Origin: Clostridia bacterium
GTDB taxonomy: Bacteria; Bacillota; Clostridia; Oscillospirales; CAG-272
Reading direction: 5' to 3'
Length of the DNA stretch: 50,148 bases
NCBI GenBank assembly: GCA_017462545.1
Contig: JAFTQX010000028.1
Coordinates: forward strand, 1 to 50,148
In this document: piece by piece, positions 7,543 to 15,912 of the stretch
Numbering within the stretch: the first letter of the stretch is position 1
Layout of the letters: every line of letters starts with the position of its first letter
Translations under genes and position numbers: made by a program
Notes under the pieces: model-generated
What the model was told of the DNA's origin: nothing
The model's input: only the letters and a program-made list of their open reading frames with translations
The model's database searches: none

Positions 7543-7872
7543 TTACTTGCAGATGATGACCTTGCACTCTTTTTCACATTTTTTGGCATATTTGATAACG
7601 GATAAGGCTCCTTTTGAGGTGCCGTTCCAAAAAACAATGACCTTATCCGCATAATCAACAATTTCTTTATTCCTTATAATCGGTGCTGCACGACCGTAAA
7701 GCGCATACTGGGGTAAAAATTCGGTCAGCTTCAACCCATTTTCCTTCGCATATTCTGCTGCACAGCGATCTACTCCTATTGCACCACCTGAAACAATCTC
7801 GTCACCCTCTGAAACAAAGTCTGTGATATTGTCTACGATAATGTTTCTTGAGCCAACAATTGCAATTTTCAT
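7543..7872 (-). CDS. Small SLOG-family (YspA-like) protein
   Basis: 109 residues with a Rossmann-like SLOG fold: I-V-G-S-R near the N-terminus, the nucleotide-binding S-G-G-A-I-G-V-D at about residues 28-35, and R-N-K-E-I-V at about 67-72. This resembles the cpYpsA/YspA (DUF2493) group, thought to bind nucleotide-derived ligands. Related SLOG proteins act in nucleotide signalling and some anti-phage systems, but a lone small member like this has no assigned role. AAGGAGGAATT precedes the ATG. Base composition is clearly more AT-rich than neighbouring genes, and the divergent neighbour is a ribbon-helix-helix protein, which suggests a recently acquired pair. Confidence 0.82.
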   Translation of the reverse strand: MKIAIVGSRNIIVDNITDFVSEGDEIVSGGAIGVDRCAAEYAKENGLKLTEFLPQYALYGRAAPIIRNKEIVDYADKVIVFWNGTSKGALSVIKYAKKCEKECKVIICK

Positions 7873-7976
7873 AATTCCTCCTTACAAAATGGTCTACTTA
7901 ATTTGAGTATACATACAACATTGTACCACAGAATAATCTTAAAATGTACTTATATTAAGTCATTTTGGAGATTTTT

Positions 7977-8168
7977 ATGAGAAACAAGAAAAACAAGCAT
8001 TTGGGAATAGAAATTGACCCTGCGTTGCACTATAAGCTGCATTATATTTCCAAGTATTATGGGCGGTCGGCAAATGGCGAAATTCTGTATTTGATCCGTC
8101 AGGAAATCAAGGCCTTTGAGAAAATGGAAGGAGAGATTGAGATTCCCGCGTCGACGGACACACCGTGA
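7977..8168 (+). CDS. Ribbon-helix-helix DNA-binding protein (Arc-like)
   Basis: 63 residues. A short basic N-terminus leads into a predicted beta strand (H-L-G-I-E-I-D) and two helices, the layout of Arc/MetJ ribbon-helix-helix repressors; S-A-N-G-E-I-L-Y-L-I-R-Q-E-I matches the second helix of the Arc family. The ATG at 7977 is used because GGAG lies 6 bases upstream; an in-frame TTG at 7965 would overlap that site. It is divergent from the SLOG gene, with about 100 bases of AT-rich DNA between them, and may regulate both. No toxin gene is adjacent, so a toxin-antitoxin role is not supported. Confidence 0.8.
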   Translation: MRNKKNKHLGIEIDPALHYKLHYISKYYGRSANGEILYLIRQEIKAFEKMEGEIEIPASTDTP

Positions 8169-8180
8169 TTTTGGCATAGC

Positions 8181-8213
8181 AAAGGCACTTATGGAAAATC
8201 CATAAGTGCCTTT
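8181..8213 (+). terminator. Intrinsic terminator after the RHH gene
   Basis: 15-bp perfect stem (8181-8195 and 8199-8213) with a 3-base loop, followed by a T-rich stretch. About 100 bases from here to the next gene hold nothing else recognisable. Confidence 0.88.
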
Positions 8214-8311
8214 GTTTATTTCGCCTGTCCCTACGATACGTTTGGCAAGCTCTCCCCTACCAAGTTGCAGGCGTGGGTTATGTCTTTTTTCAAAAAGTTT
8301 CTACACGTTCC

Positions 8312-9220
8312 TCATTCCAAAAACCGCAGAACGTCTTCCTTTTTTGGCGGCTGTGTGCCGGGGGTGAGGCAGGCGGCAGAGCCAAAGGCAACGGCCGTGT
8401 GCAGGCAGTCTGCGGGGCTTTTCCCCTCGGCCAGCGCAGAGAGAAAGCCGGCGATCGAGCTATCTCCCGCGCCAATGGTGGAAAGAGGGGTGATGGTGGG
8501 GGCGGTGACGGTAAAATCGCCCTCGGCACAGGCAAGCACCGCACCCGTGCCGCCTAAGCTGATCATCACGTTTTCGATGCCGCGCTCATGCAACGCCCGT
8601 GCGGCAGTCAGCGCATCGGCCGTGGTGCGGATGCGTTTGCCCGTGTAGGCGGCAATCTCTTCTTCGTTTGGCTTGATCAGAAAGGGGCGTACCTCGATCA
8701 GATCGTCAAGAGAGAAGGAGCGCGAGTCAATGACCACGCGTACCCCGCGCGCTGTCAGCCGTGCGATCAATTGCTTGACCTCGGAAATTGGCAGACCGTC
8801 GGGCAGCCGCCCGGTCAAGGTCAGCACGGTGCTCTCGTTGCAGAGCGGATCAAGGATTTCGGTCACGCGTGCCATCAGATCGGCAGGTGCCCGCGCTCCC
8901 GTAAAGCTCAGGCGTGTTTCACGTCCGCCCGGAACATGCACGGTAACATTTTCACGAATGCGACCGGGGATATATAGGGGGCGTGTGTCGAGTCCGTCCC
9001 GCGCAAGGGAAGCGGCAAAACTCTCACCGTTTTCTTCCCCCAGCACGACAACGGCGGTGCTGTTGATACCGTACGCCGTCAGCGCACGGGAAATATTCAC
9101 CCCCTTGCCGCCTGCATGTTGGTCGGTCACGGTGGCAAGGTTCTCTTGCTCGGCGGTAAAACTGCTTGCCGTGCAATGGATATCAAAGGCGGGGCAAAGC
9201 GTCAGGGTAACGATGTTCAT
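8312..9220 (-). CDS. fruK: 1-phosphofructokinase family sugar kinase
   Basis: 302-residue PfkB-fold kinase of the hexose-kinase/1-phosphofructokinase subfamily. The N-terminal substrate motif H-A-G-G-K-G-V-N-I-S-R-A is at about 35-46, and the ATP-site signature T-I-G-A-G-D-S with the catalytic Asp is near residue 255. It would phosphorylate fructose 1-phosphate to fructose 1,6-bisphosphate. No fructose PTS or FruR gene is adjacent, so tagatose 6-phosphate (LacC-like) or another phosphosugar cannot be excluded. It is a single gene on the minus strand with its own promoter and an AAGGATG ribosome binding site. Confidence 0.88.
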   Translation of the reverse strand: MNIVTLTLCPAFDIHCTASSFTAEQENLATVTDQHAGGKGVNISRALTAYGINSTAVVVLGEENGESFAASLARDGLDTRPLYIPGRIRENVTVHVPGGRETRLSFTGARAPADLMARVTEILDPLCNESTVLTLTGRLPDGLPISEVKQLIARLTARGVRVVIDSRSFSLDDLIEVRPFLIKPNEEEIAAYTGKRIRTTADALTAARALHERGIENVMISLGGTGAVLACAEGDFTVTAPTITPLSTIGAGDSSIAGFLSALAEGKSPADCLHTAVAFGSAACLTPGTQPPKKEDVLRFLE

Positions 9221-9252
9221 GGCAGCATCCTTTTTTTTCGTTTGATGCTTTT

Positions 9253-9281
9253 ATTATAGCCGCCCGTTGGGGAGAAGTCAA
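9253..9281 (-). promoter_or_regulatory. Promoter of the fruK-like gene
   Basis: On the minus strand TTGACT (9281-9276), 17-base spacer, TATAAT (9258-9253), about 35 bases before the start codon. Confidence 0.8.
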
Positions 9282-9322
9282 GCAAAAAGACGGATTTCTC
9301 GGGAAAGAAACGCGTCTGTGCC

Positions 9323-9351
9323 TTGACGGATGAGTGAAAAAATGCTACAAT
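9323..9351 (+). promoter_or_regulatory. Promoter of truB-addA
   Basis: TTGACG (9323-9328), 17-base spacer, TACAAT (9346-9351). The truB start codon follows 30 bases later with GAGGTG in between. Confidence 0.78.
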
Positions 9352-9380
9352 ATAAAATAATCAATCATGGTGAGGTGTCT

Positions 9381-10283
9381 ATGGAACAACATGCGCCAAT
9401 CAGCGGGCTTGCGCTGGTCAATAAAGAAAACGGTATGACCTCGCAGACGGCGGTCACACGCCTTCGTCGTCTGCTGGGGGCGCAAAAGGCAGGGCACACC
9501 GGCACGCTGGACCCCATGGCCGAGGGCGTGCTGCCCGTGCTGCTTGGTCGCGCGGTCAAGGCAAGCGAGTTTCTGTTAACGGGGGATAAGCATTACAGCG
9601 CCGTGCTGCTGCTGGGCACCGAGACCGATACCGAGGATGTGACCGGTACGGTGATTTCCACCTCGGAGAATATACCCGATGAGGCGCGTGTGCGCGAGGT
9701 ATGTGCCACGTTTGTCGGAGAAGGGCAGCAGGTGCCGCCCATGTATTCGGCCATCCGCGTAGGCGGAAGGCGGCTGATGGAGCTGGCGCGTGAGGGCAAG
9801 ACGGTGGAGCGCGAGGCACGCCCGATCACGGTCTATTCGCTTGGTGTTACTCGCCTTTCGGAAAAAACCTATCGTCTTGATGTGGTTTGCTCCAAGGGCA
9901 CCTATATCCGTACCCTGTGTGCCGATATTGGCCGCGCGCTTGGCTGCGGCGGCTGTATGCAGGCACTTTGCCGCACGATGGCGGCAGGCTATCCCATTGC
10001 CCGCGCCCATACGCTTGGCGAGTGGGAGAGCATGAGCGAGGAGGAGCGGGTGGCCGCCATCATTCCCGTAGAAGAGCTGTTTGCCGATTGCGCGGCAGTC
10101 AGGCTGCCCGCCTTCTTTGCCCGCCTGGCACACAACGGGCTGCCGATCTATCTCAAAAAGATCGGCATCAGCTATCCGCTCGGCACACGCCTGCGTCTTT
10201 TGGACGAGCATGGCTTTTTCGCCGTAGGCGAGGTGCGTGAGGAGGCAGAGGGGATCGCGGTGCGCCCCATCCGACAATTTTAA
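9381..10283 (+). CDS. truB: tRNA pseudouridine(55) synthase
   Basis: 300 residues. It converts U55 of the tRNA T-loop to pseudouridine. The catalytic aspartate is in G-H-T-G-T-L-D-P-M-A-E-G (Asp about 44), and the N-terminal L-A-L-V-N-K-E-N-G-M-T-S motif and the Y-S-A-I-R-V-G-G-R-R segment are characteristic. The start at 9381 has GAGGTG 7 bases upstream; an earlier in-frame ATG lies in the promoter region and is rejected. In many Firmicutes truB sits beside ribF; here it is followed by addA with an 11-base gap. Confidence 0.95.
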   Translation: MEQHAPISGLALVNKENGMTSQTAVTRLRRLLGAQKAGHTGTLDPMAEGVLPVLLGRAVKASEFLLTGDKHYSAVLLLGTETDTEDVTGTVISTSENIPDEARVREVCATFVGEGQQVPPMYSAIRVGGRRLMELAREGKTVEREARPITVYSLGVTRLSEKTYRLDVVCSKGTYIRTLCADIGRALGCGGCMQALCRTMAAGYPIARAHTLGEWESMSEEERVAAIIPVEELFADCAAVRLPAFFARLAHNGLPIYLKKIGISYPLGTRLRLLDEHGFFAVGEVREEAEGIAVRPIRQF

Positions 10284-10294
10284 GGAGAAGAGAT

Positions 10295-13200
10295 ATGGCA
10301 AGAGAATGGACGCCCGATCAGCTGGCGGCGATCAACGAGCGGGAGAAGACGCTGCTTGTTTCCGCAGCGGCCGGCTCGGGCAAGACGGCAACGCTGACAG
10401 AGCGGATCATCCGCACGCTGACTGACGGGGAGCACCCCGGCAGCCTTTCGCGCATGCTGGTGGTTACCTTTACGCGTGCCTCGGCTGCCGATCTGAAGAA
10501 TAAAATCGCCAAGGCACTTGGCGAGGCCATGGCAAGCGCGGGGGCACCGCGCCGTCACCTCTCCGAGCAGCTGCTTCTGCTGCCGGGGGCACACATCTCC
10601 ACCATTGACAGCTTTTGCGTGAATCTGGTGCGTGAAAACGCATCTCGTCTTGGTCTTTCGCCCGCCTTTCGCATGGCAGATAATGCCGAGGTGCGGCTTT
10701 TGCATGAGAGCGTGATGAGCCGTCTTATTGAGGATGGGTATGAGGGGAGCGAGGCCATCGGAGACCCCCGCGCCTTCCGCGAGCTGGTGGATTGCCTGAC
10801 CGATTCGCGAGGCGATAAAAGCCTGTCCGAAAAGCTGCTGCGGCTGTATCAAACGACCGGGGGCTTTGCCCGCTCCTACCATTGCGTGGCAGACATGGCA
10901 GAGGGGCTGCGCGCCGCCTCCGCGCTGCCTCCCTTTGAAACGCCCTGGGGGCAGTATATCCGTGAGAGCACGATAGATCTTCTTGAAAGCTACCTTGCGC
11001 GGTATGCGGAATGCTGCGCCGAGCTTTCGGCCGATGAGATCGCCGCAGAAAAATACCTGCCCGCCTTTGAAGAGGATCTTGCCAACCTGCGCGCGCTGCG
11101 CGCTGCGATGAGCACGGCCGATTATACCGCCGTGCGTGATGCGCTTTCCGCCTTCCCCAAGCCAAAGCTGGGCACCATTCCCGCCGCCAAAAAAAGTCAG
11201 GCGGCCATTGCCGCGCACGCCATGCGTAACGGCTTTTTTGAACGGCTTGGCAAGCAAAGAGATCGGTTTTTTGCCTACACGGCAGAGGAGTGGGCACCCA
11301 TGCTGACCTCCCTCTCCGACAAGATCGCGCTGCTTGGTCGCTTTCTTGTTGCCTTTGGCGAGAGCGTTTGGGAGGAAAAACGCCGCCGCGGCTTGTGTGA
11401 TTTTCATGATATCGAGCATGGTGCTTTGCGTCTTTTGTATGATGAAAAGGGCAATCGGACGCCGCTGGCGGCCGAGATCGCCTCGCGCTTTGATTATGTG
11501 TACGTTGACGAGTATCAGGATGTCAACGAGGTGCAGCATATGCTCTTTGAGGGGCTTTCCCAGCCGCGCGGCCGCTTTATGGTGGGCGACGTGAAGCAGA
11601 GCATTTACGGCTTCCGTGGGGCACAGCCCGAGATCTTTGCCAAAACGCGTCGCTCCTTTCCGCGTTTAGCCGAGAGCGGGGAGGCGGATGCGGCGGCAGC
11701 CCTGACGCTTTCGGCCAACTTCCGCTCGGACAAGCCGATTCTCGACTTTGTCAATATGGTCTTTGGCGGGATGATGGAGGGCGTTGGCGAGCACATTGGC
11801 TATGACCCCGTGACCGATGGACTCTGCCCCGGTATTGAAAAAGCGGCGCAGGCTGATCGCGTGACGGTGGCCTTCTTTGAAAAAAAGGCAGAGGAGCAGA
11901 ACACGCTGCCGGACGAGGATGCCGAACATGAGGAAGACGAGGAGCGGCAGCAGGAGCAGGAGGAGAGCGAGCGGCCGGATGAGGAGGCGTTCTATGTAGC
12001 CGCCGAGATCGAGCGGCTGCTGCGAGACGGCCTGCCCGGCGGCAAGCTGCTTTGCCCCGGGGATATTGCCATTCTTGTGCGCAAGGCCAAGGTTGGCGAG
12101 CGGTTTGCCAAGGCATTGGCCGCGCGCGGCATCAAGGTGGATCGACCAAGCGGCAAGGGCTTTTTCTTAAACCCCGAGATCCTGCTGGCGGTCAGCCTGC
12201 TCAATGTCATTGATAACCCCCGCAGAGACATCTATCTGGCAGGCGTGCTGCGCTCGCCGCTTTACGGCTTTTCGCTTGACGAGCTGATTGCCGTGCGGCG
12301 CGAGGCAGAGCAGGGGGGCGATCCCGATTGCACCCTCTACGAGGCATTGCTTGCGTATGCGGCAGCACACCTTGATTTTCAGAAGGGGGAGCGGTTTCTT
12401 GCCGAGCTGGCGGAATTTCGCCGCATGGCAGAGGGAATGCCGATCGACCGTCTGATCTGGCAGCTGTATCGCGCCACCGGTCTGCTTTCGATCGCGGGGG
12501 CAGATAAAAGCGGCTCACCGGAGGCGCGCCGCGCCAATCTCATGCTGCTCTACGACTATGCCCGCCGCTTTGAGGCAACCTCCTTCCGCGGTCTTTATAA
12601 CTTTATCGACTATATCAACGAGGTCATTTCACGCGATGAATCGATTGAGGAGGGGCGGATGCAGAGCAACCGCGCCGATACCGTGCGTATTATGACCATG
12701 CACCAATCAAAGGGACTGGAGTTCCCTGTTTGCTTTGTTGTGGGTGCGGGCGGCGAATTTGACAGGCGTGATGCCTCTGCCCCCCTGCTGCTGGAAGGGG
12801 AGCTTGGCTGCGCGCTCAAGCTGCGTGATCAAAGCGGCTTTGGACGTTTGCGCAACCCCGTGTATAACGCCATCGGCTCACGCATTCTGGAAAAGCAGTT
12901 AGAAGAAGAGATGCGCGTGCTGTACGTCGCACTCACGCGCCCCTATCATAAGCTTTATGTGACCGGCACGGTGAAAAAGCTGCAAGATGCCCTTACCGCG
13001 CGAGCCGAGCAGGGCAGACGCATCGGCGCAACCGAGGTTTATGCCTGTAAGACCTATGCGGACATGCTGCTGCTGACCATGCGCGAGGAGCCGTTTTGTG
13101 AACTGGTTCTCCCTGTGGTGAGCGAGGAATTGGTGGCAAACGAGGCGCTTCCCGACGAGACCTCCCTGCTGCCGGATGCCGCCGCCGTTTGCGAGGCAGA

Positions 13201-14035
13201 GGCTATTCTTGCCGAGCGATTTGCCTATGAATACCCCGATCGCCACCTCGGTGACATCCCGAGCAAGCTGTCGGTCTCTCGCCTGTATCCCGGTGTGCTG
13301 GATGAGGGGGAGGAAGAACCCCCCACCGCCCCCGGCGTGGTCGAGGAGCAGGGGGATGATGGCACCCGTGTGTTGCAAGAGCGCGAGATTTCCGAGGAAA
13401 TACCCGCGTATAAGCCGGCACTGCTGCCCCATTTTTTAGGCGGCGAGCGGGAGGATGCCGCCGCCCGCGCAGGTACGGCCACGCACCTGTTTATGCAGTT
13501 CTGTGACTTTGCCTCTCTTGCTGCAAACGGCGCAGAGGCAGAGCTTGCCCGCCTGCTGGAGAGACAGTTTATCTCACCGGAGGACGCCGCCCTTGTGCGG
13601 CTGAAGGAGATTACCGCCTTCTGCCATTCGCCCATGCTTTCTACGCTGACCGAGGAGGGGGGGCGGCTGTACCGTGAGCTGCGCTTTCATGTGCGCCTGC
13701 CCGCCGCCGCCTTTACCGAGACGCGTGAGAAAAAGGAGTCCCTTGCCGGTGAGAGTGTGCTTGTACAGGGCGTTATGGACGCGGTGCTCTGCCGTGCGGA
13801 CGGCAGCCTGTGGCTGATCGATTATAAGACCGACCGCCTGACGCGCGAGGAAAAGCAGAATCCCGCGGCCGCCGCGCAAAAGCTGTGCGCTCGCCATGGG
13901 ATGCAGCTTTCCTATTATGCAGCTGCCCTGCGCGAGATGTTTGGCCGCCTGCCCGACCGCGTGCTGATCTATTCCCTGGCTCTGGGCGATGCGATCGAGC
14001 TGCCGCAAAAGGACTTGCGCTTGCCGGAGGGATGA
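10295..14035 (+). CDS. addA: ATP-dependent helicase/nuclease subunit A
   Basis: 1246 residues, the usual AddA length. It is the superfamily-1 helicase plus nuclease subunit of the AddAB complex, which resects double-strand breaks for RecA repair. Seen in order: Walker A A-A-A-G-S-G-K-T (about 24-31), D-E-Y-Q-D-V-N-E-V-Q (Walker B), G-D-V-K-Q-S-I-Y-G-F-R-G-A, T-M-H-Q-S-K-G-L-E-F-P, and a C-terminal PD-(D/E)XK nuclease with G-V-M-D-A-V (Asp about 1162), L-I-D-Y-K-T-D (Lys about 1178) and Q-L-S-Y-Y. A very acidic linker (about 540-570) splits the helicase core. The AddB partner usually lies directly upstream but is absent here. Confidence 0.96.
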   Translation: MAREWTPDQLAAINEREKTLLVSAAAGSGKTATLTERIIRTLTDGEHPGSLSRMLVVTFTRASAADLKNKIAKALGEAMASAGAPRRHLSEQLLLLPGAHISTIDSFCVNLVRENASRLGLSPAFRMADNAEVRLLHESVMSRLIEDGYEGSEAIGDPRAFRELVDCLTDSRGDKSLSEKLLRLYQTTGGFARSYHCVADMAEGLRAASALPPFETPWGQYIRESTIDLLESYLARYAECCAELSADEIAAEKYLPAFEEDLANLRALRAAMSTADYTAVRDALSAFPKPKLGTIPAAKKSQAAIAAHAMRNGFFERLGKQRDRFFAYTAEEWAPMLTSLSDKIALLGRFLVAFGESVWEEKRRRGLCDFHDIEHGALRLLYDEKGNRTPLAAEIASRFDYVYVDEYQDVNEVQHMLFEGLSQPRGRFMVGDVKQSIYGFRGAQPEIFAKTRRSFPRLAESGEADAAAALTLSANFRSDKPILDFVNMVFGGMMEGVGEHIGYDPVTDGLCPGIEKAAQADRVTVAFFEKKAEEQNTLPDEDAEHEEDEERQQEQEESERPDEEAFYVAAEIERLLRDGLPGGKLLCPGDIAILVRKAKVGERFAKALAARGIKVDRPSGKGFFLNPEILLAVSLLNVIDNPRRDIYLAGVLRSPLYGFSLDELIAVRREAEQGGDPDCTLYEALLAYAAAHLDFQKGERFLAELAEFRRMAEGMPIDRLIWQLYRATGLLSIAGADKSGSPEARRANLMLLYDYARRFEATSFRGLYNFIDYINEVISRDESIEEGRMQSNRADTVRIMTMHQSKGLEFPVCFVVGAGGEFDRRDASAPLLLEGELGCALKLRDQSGFGRLRNPVYNAIGSRILEKQLEEEMRVLYVALTRPYHKLYVTGTVKKLQDALTARAEQGRRIGATEVYACKTYADMLLLTMREEPFCELVLPVVSEELVANEALPDETSLLPDAAAVCEAEAILAERFAYEYPDRHLGDIPSKLSVSRLYPGVLDEGEEEPPTAPGVVEEQGDDGTRVLQEREISEEIPAYKPALLPHFLGGEREDAAARAGTATHLFMQFCDFASLAANGAEAELARLLERQFISPEDAALVRLKEITAFCHSPMLSTLTEEGGRLYRELRFHVRLPAAAFTETREKKESLAGESVLVQGVMDAVLCRADGSLWLIDYKTDRLTREEKQNPAAAAQKLCARHGMQLSYYAAALREMFGRLPDRVLIYSLALGDAIELPQKDLRLPEG

Positions 14036-14122
14036 CCCCCCTCTTGGTGAAAACTTCCATGCATTTTCACACAAAAAGCACACGCCAAGGGTGGTTTATT
14101 AACAATTTGTTTATATATATAT

Positions 14123-14130
14123 GGTAAAAT
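14123..14130 (+). promoter_or_regulatory. Possible extended -10 promoter of the ABC/GldG operon
   Basis: TGGTAAAAT at the end of an AT-rich run between addA and the ABC operon looks like an extended -10 element (TAAAAT at 14125-14130). No good -35 box lies 16-18 bases upstream. This is the only likely promoter in the 168-base gap. Confidence 0.4.
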
Positions 14131-14203
14131 TCTTTTGTTGCGCCCTGCGCGCAGGAAAAACAGCAAAAACAGTAAAGGAAAGGGCAGTACGCCCGCCAAC
14201 GCT

Positions 14204-15178
14204 ATGATTAAAGTAGAGCATCTTGTCAAAAGCTACGGCACGCATTACGCGCTCAGCGACGTAAGCTTTGAAATTGCCGAGGGAGAGGTGGTTGGCTTTC
14301 TTGGGCCGAACGGCGCAGGAAAAAGCACAACCATGAATATTCTCACCGGCTGCCTTTCGTCCAATTCGGGCACCGTTACCGTCAACGGTGCGGATATTCT
14401 CAAAAACCCGGCAGAGGCTAAGCGGCAGATCGGCTATTTGCCCGAGCAGCCGCCCCTTTATACCGATATGACGGTAGAGGAATATCTCGGCTTTGTCTAT
14501 GACCTGAAGCGTTGCACGCTTGCCAAAAAGGAGCATATTGCCGAGGTATGCGAGGTCGTTCGCATTGCCGACGTGCGCCGTCGTCTGATCCGCAATCTCT
14601 CCAAGGGCTACCGTCAGCGCGTGGGCATTGCACAGGCACTCATTGGTAATCCACCCGTGATCATTTTTGACGAGCCGACCGTCGGCCTTGATCCCAAGCA
14701 GATCATTGAGGTGCGCAACCTGCTGCGCACGCTGGGCAAAAAGCACACGGTTATTCTCAGCACGCACATCCTGCCCGAGGTGCAGGCCATCTGCGACCGC
14801 CTGTTGATTATCAGCGAGGGGCGCATCGTGGCCGACCGCTCGACAGACGAGCTGACCCGCGTGATCCGCGACAGCCGCCGCTGGCGGTTGAAGGTGGCGG
14901 GGCCGGAGCGCGAGGTGCTGGGCGTTTTGCGCGGAATTCCCGGTGTGCTGCGGGCCGAGCCGCAGGCCGACCGCGAGGGCGGCGAGGTCAGCACCTTCAG
15001 CTTTGAAAGTGCTGCCGGCACCGATGTGCGCGCCGATATCTTCTATGCCCTGGCTGAACGAAAGTGGCCGGTTTACGGGCTGGAGGCAGTCGGCACCGAT
15101 CTTGAGGACGTTTTCCTGCAGCTGGTTGAGCACGGTGGAGAGCTGCCCACCGAAAAGACCGCCAGACGGCGCAAATAA
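14204..15178 (+). CDS. ABC transporter ATPase, GldA-like
   Basis: 324 residues. Single nucleotide-binding domain with Walker A G-P-N-G-A-G-K-S (about 37-44), Q-loop L-P-E-Q-P-P-L-Y, signature L-S-K-G-Y-R-Q-R, Walker B V-I-I-F-D-E-P-T-V-G-L-D and switch His in S-T-H-I-L-P-E-V. The C-terminal 100 residues are the accessory domain of the NatA/GldA group. It powers the ABC-2 permease encoded next. The ATG at 14204 matches the normal protein start, but the only purine-rich site (AAGGAAAGGG, 14174-14183) is 20 bases away, separated by a small GGGC/GCCC hairpin that might shorten the distance. First gene of the six-gene operon. Confidence 0.93.
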   Translation: MIKVEHLVKSYGTHYALSDVSFEIAEGEVVGFLGPNGAGKSTTMNILTGCLSSNSGTVTVNGADILKNPAEAKRQIGYLPEQPPLYTDMTVEEYLGFVYDLKRCTLAKKEHIAEVCEVVRIADVRRRLIRNLSKGYRQRVGIAQALIGNPPVIIFDEPTVGLDPKQIIEVRNLLRTLGKKHTVILSTHILPEVQAICDRLLIISEGRIVADRSTDELTRVIRDSRRWRLKVAGPEREVLGVLRGIPGVLRAEPQADREGGEVSTFSFESAAGTDVRADIFYALAERKWPVYGLEAVGTDLEDVFLQLVEHGGELPTEKTARRRK

Positions 15179-15217
15179 TCGGGAGGGACCAATATACTGG
15201 CTATCTATAAGCGCGAA

Positions 15218-15898
15218 ATGCGCTCCTATTTCACAACCCCCATCGGCTACGTTTTTGCAGCCATCTTTCTGTCTTTGAGTGCGGCGGTGTTTTGCTATAC
15301 CACGCTCTACGCACTCTCGGCAGATACCTCTACCTATTTTACCGCCATGCTGGTCGCCTTTGTGGTGCTTTTGCCCCTTTTGACCATGAAAACGCTCAGC
15401 GAGGAGCGAAAAATGCGTACAGAGCAGCTGCTGCTTTCCTCCCCCGTGTCGCTTAGCGGCATGGTGGTGGCCAAGTTCCTTGCTGCCTTTACCGTCTTTT
15501 TTGGCTGCATTTTGCTCTCCTCTCTGAATTTTATCATTCTCTACACCCATGCAGAGCCGAATACCGCCACCATCCTTGGCAACCTGCTTGCCTTGATTTT
15601 GGTGGGCATGGCCTTCCTTGCCATCGGTATCTTCGTCTCCTCGCTGACCGAAAGCCAGCTCGCCGCCTCTGTCATTACGGTGGCCATTCTGCTGGTGCTG
15701 ATGATCATCAGCTTTGCCAACAGCCTCATCAGTGTTTCTTGGCTGCGCTTTTTGCTCAGCGGCCTGTCGGTCTTTTCCCGTTTTCAGAATTTTGCAAACG
15801 GCATCTTTGATGTGGCCTCTCTTGTCTACTACCTCTCTCTGACAGCGGTCTTCCTTTTTCTTACCGTGCGCGTTTATGACCGCCGCCGCTACGCCTGA
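15218..15898 (+). CDS. ABC-2 permease, GldF-like
   Basis: Membrane protein of about 226 residues with six hydrophobic helices; opening M-R-S-Y-F-T-T-P-I-G-Y-V-F-A is typical of GldF/NosY-type ABC-2 permeases. The conventional ATG at 15218 has no ribosome binding site. Reading upstream in frame gives I-L-A-I-Y-K-R-E before that ATG, which matches the usual family start (M-L-A-I-Y-K-R-E), and GGGAGGG (15181-15187) sits 6 bases before the ATA at 15194 and 9 bases before the CTG at 15197. The true start is therefore probably non-standard and 7-8 codons upstream. It forms the membrane channel with the ATPase before it; both GldG-type genes follow. Confidence 0.9.
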   Translation: MRSYFTTPIGYVFAAIFLSLSAAVFCYTTLYALSADTSTYFTAMLVAFVVLLPLLTMKTLSEERKMRTEQLLLSSPVSLSGMVVAKFLAAFTVFFGCILLSSLNFIILYTHAEPNTATILGNLLALILVGMAFLAIGIFVSSLTESQLAASVITVAILLVLMIISFANSLISVSWLRFLLSGLSVFSRFQNFANGIFDVASLVYYLSLTAVFLFLTVRVYDRRRYA

Positions 15899-15912
15899 GG
15901 CGGGAGGCACGC

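Noticed and set aside
7977-8168. RHH gene as antitoxin of a toxin-antitoxin pair
   Set aside because: No toxin-like gene is adjacent in the same direction; the neighbour is a divergent SLOG protein.
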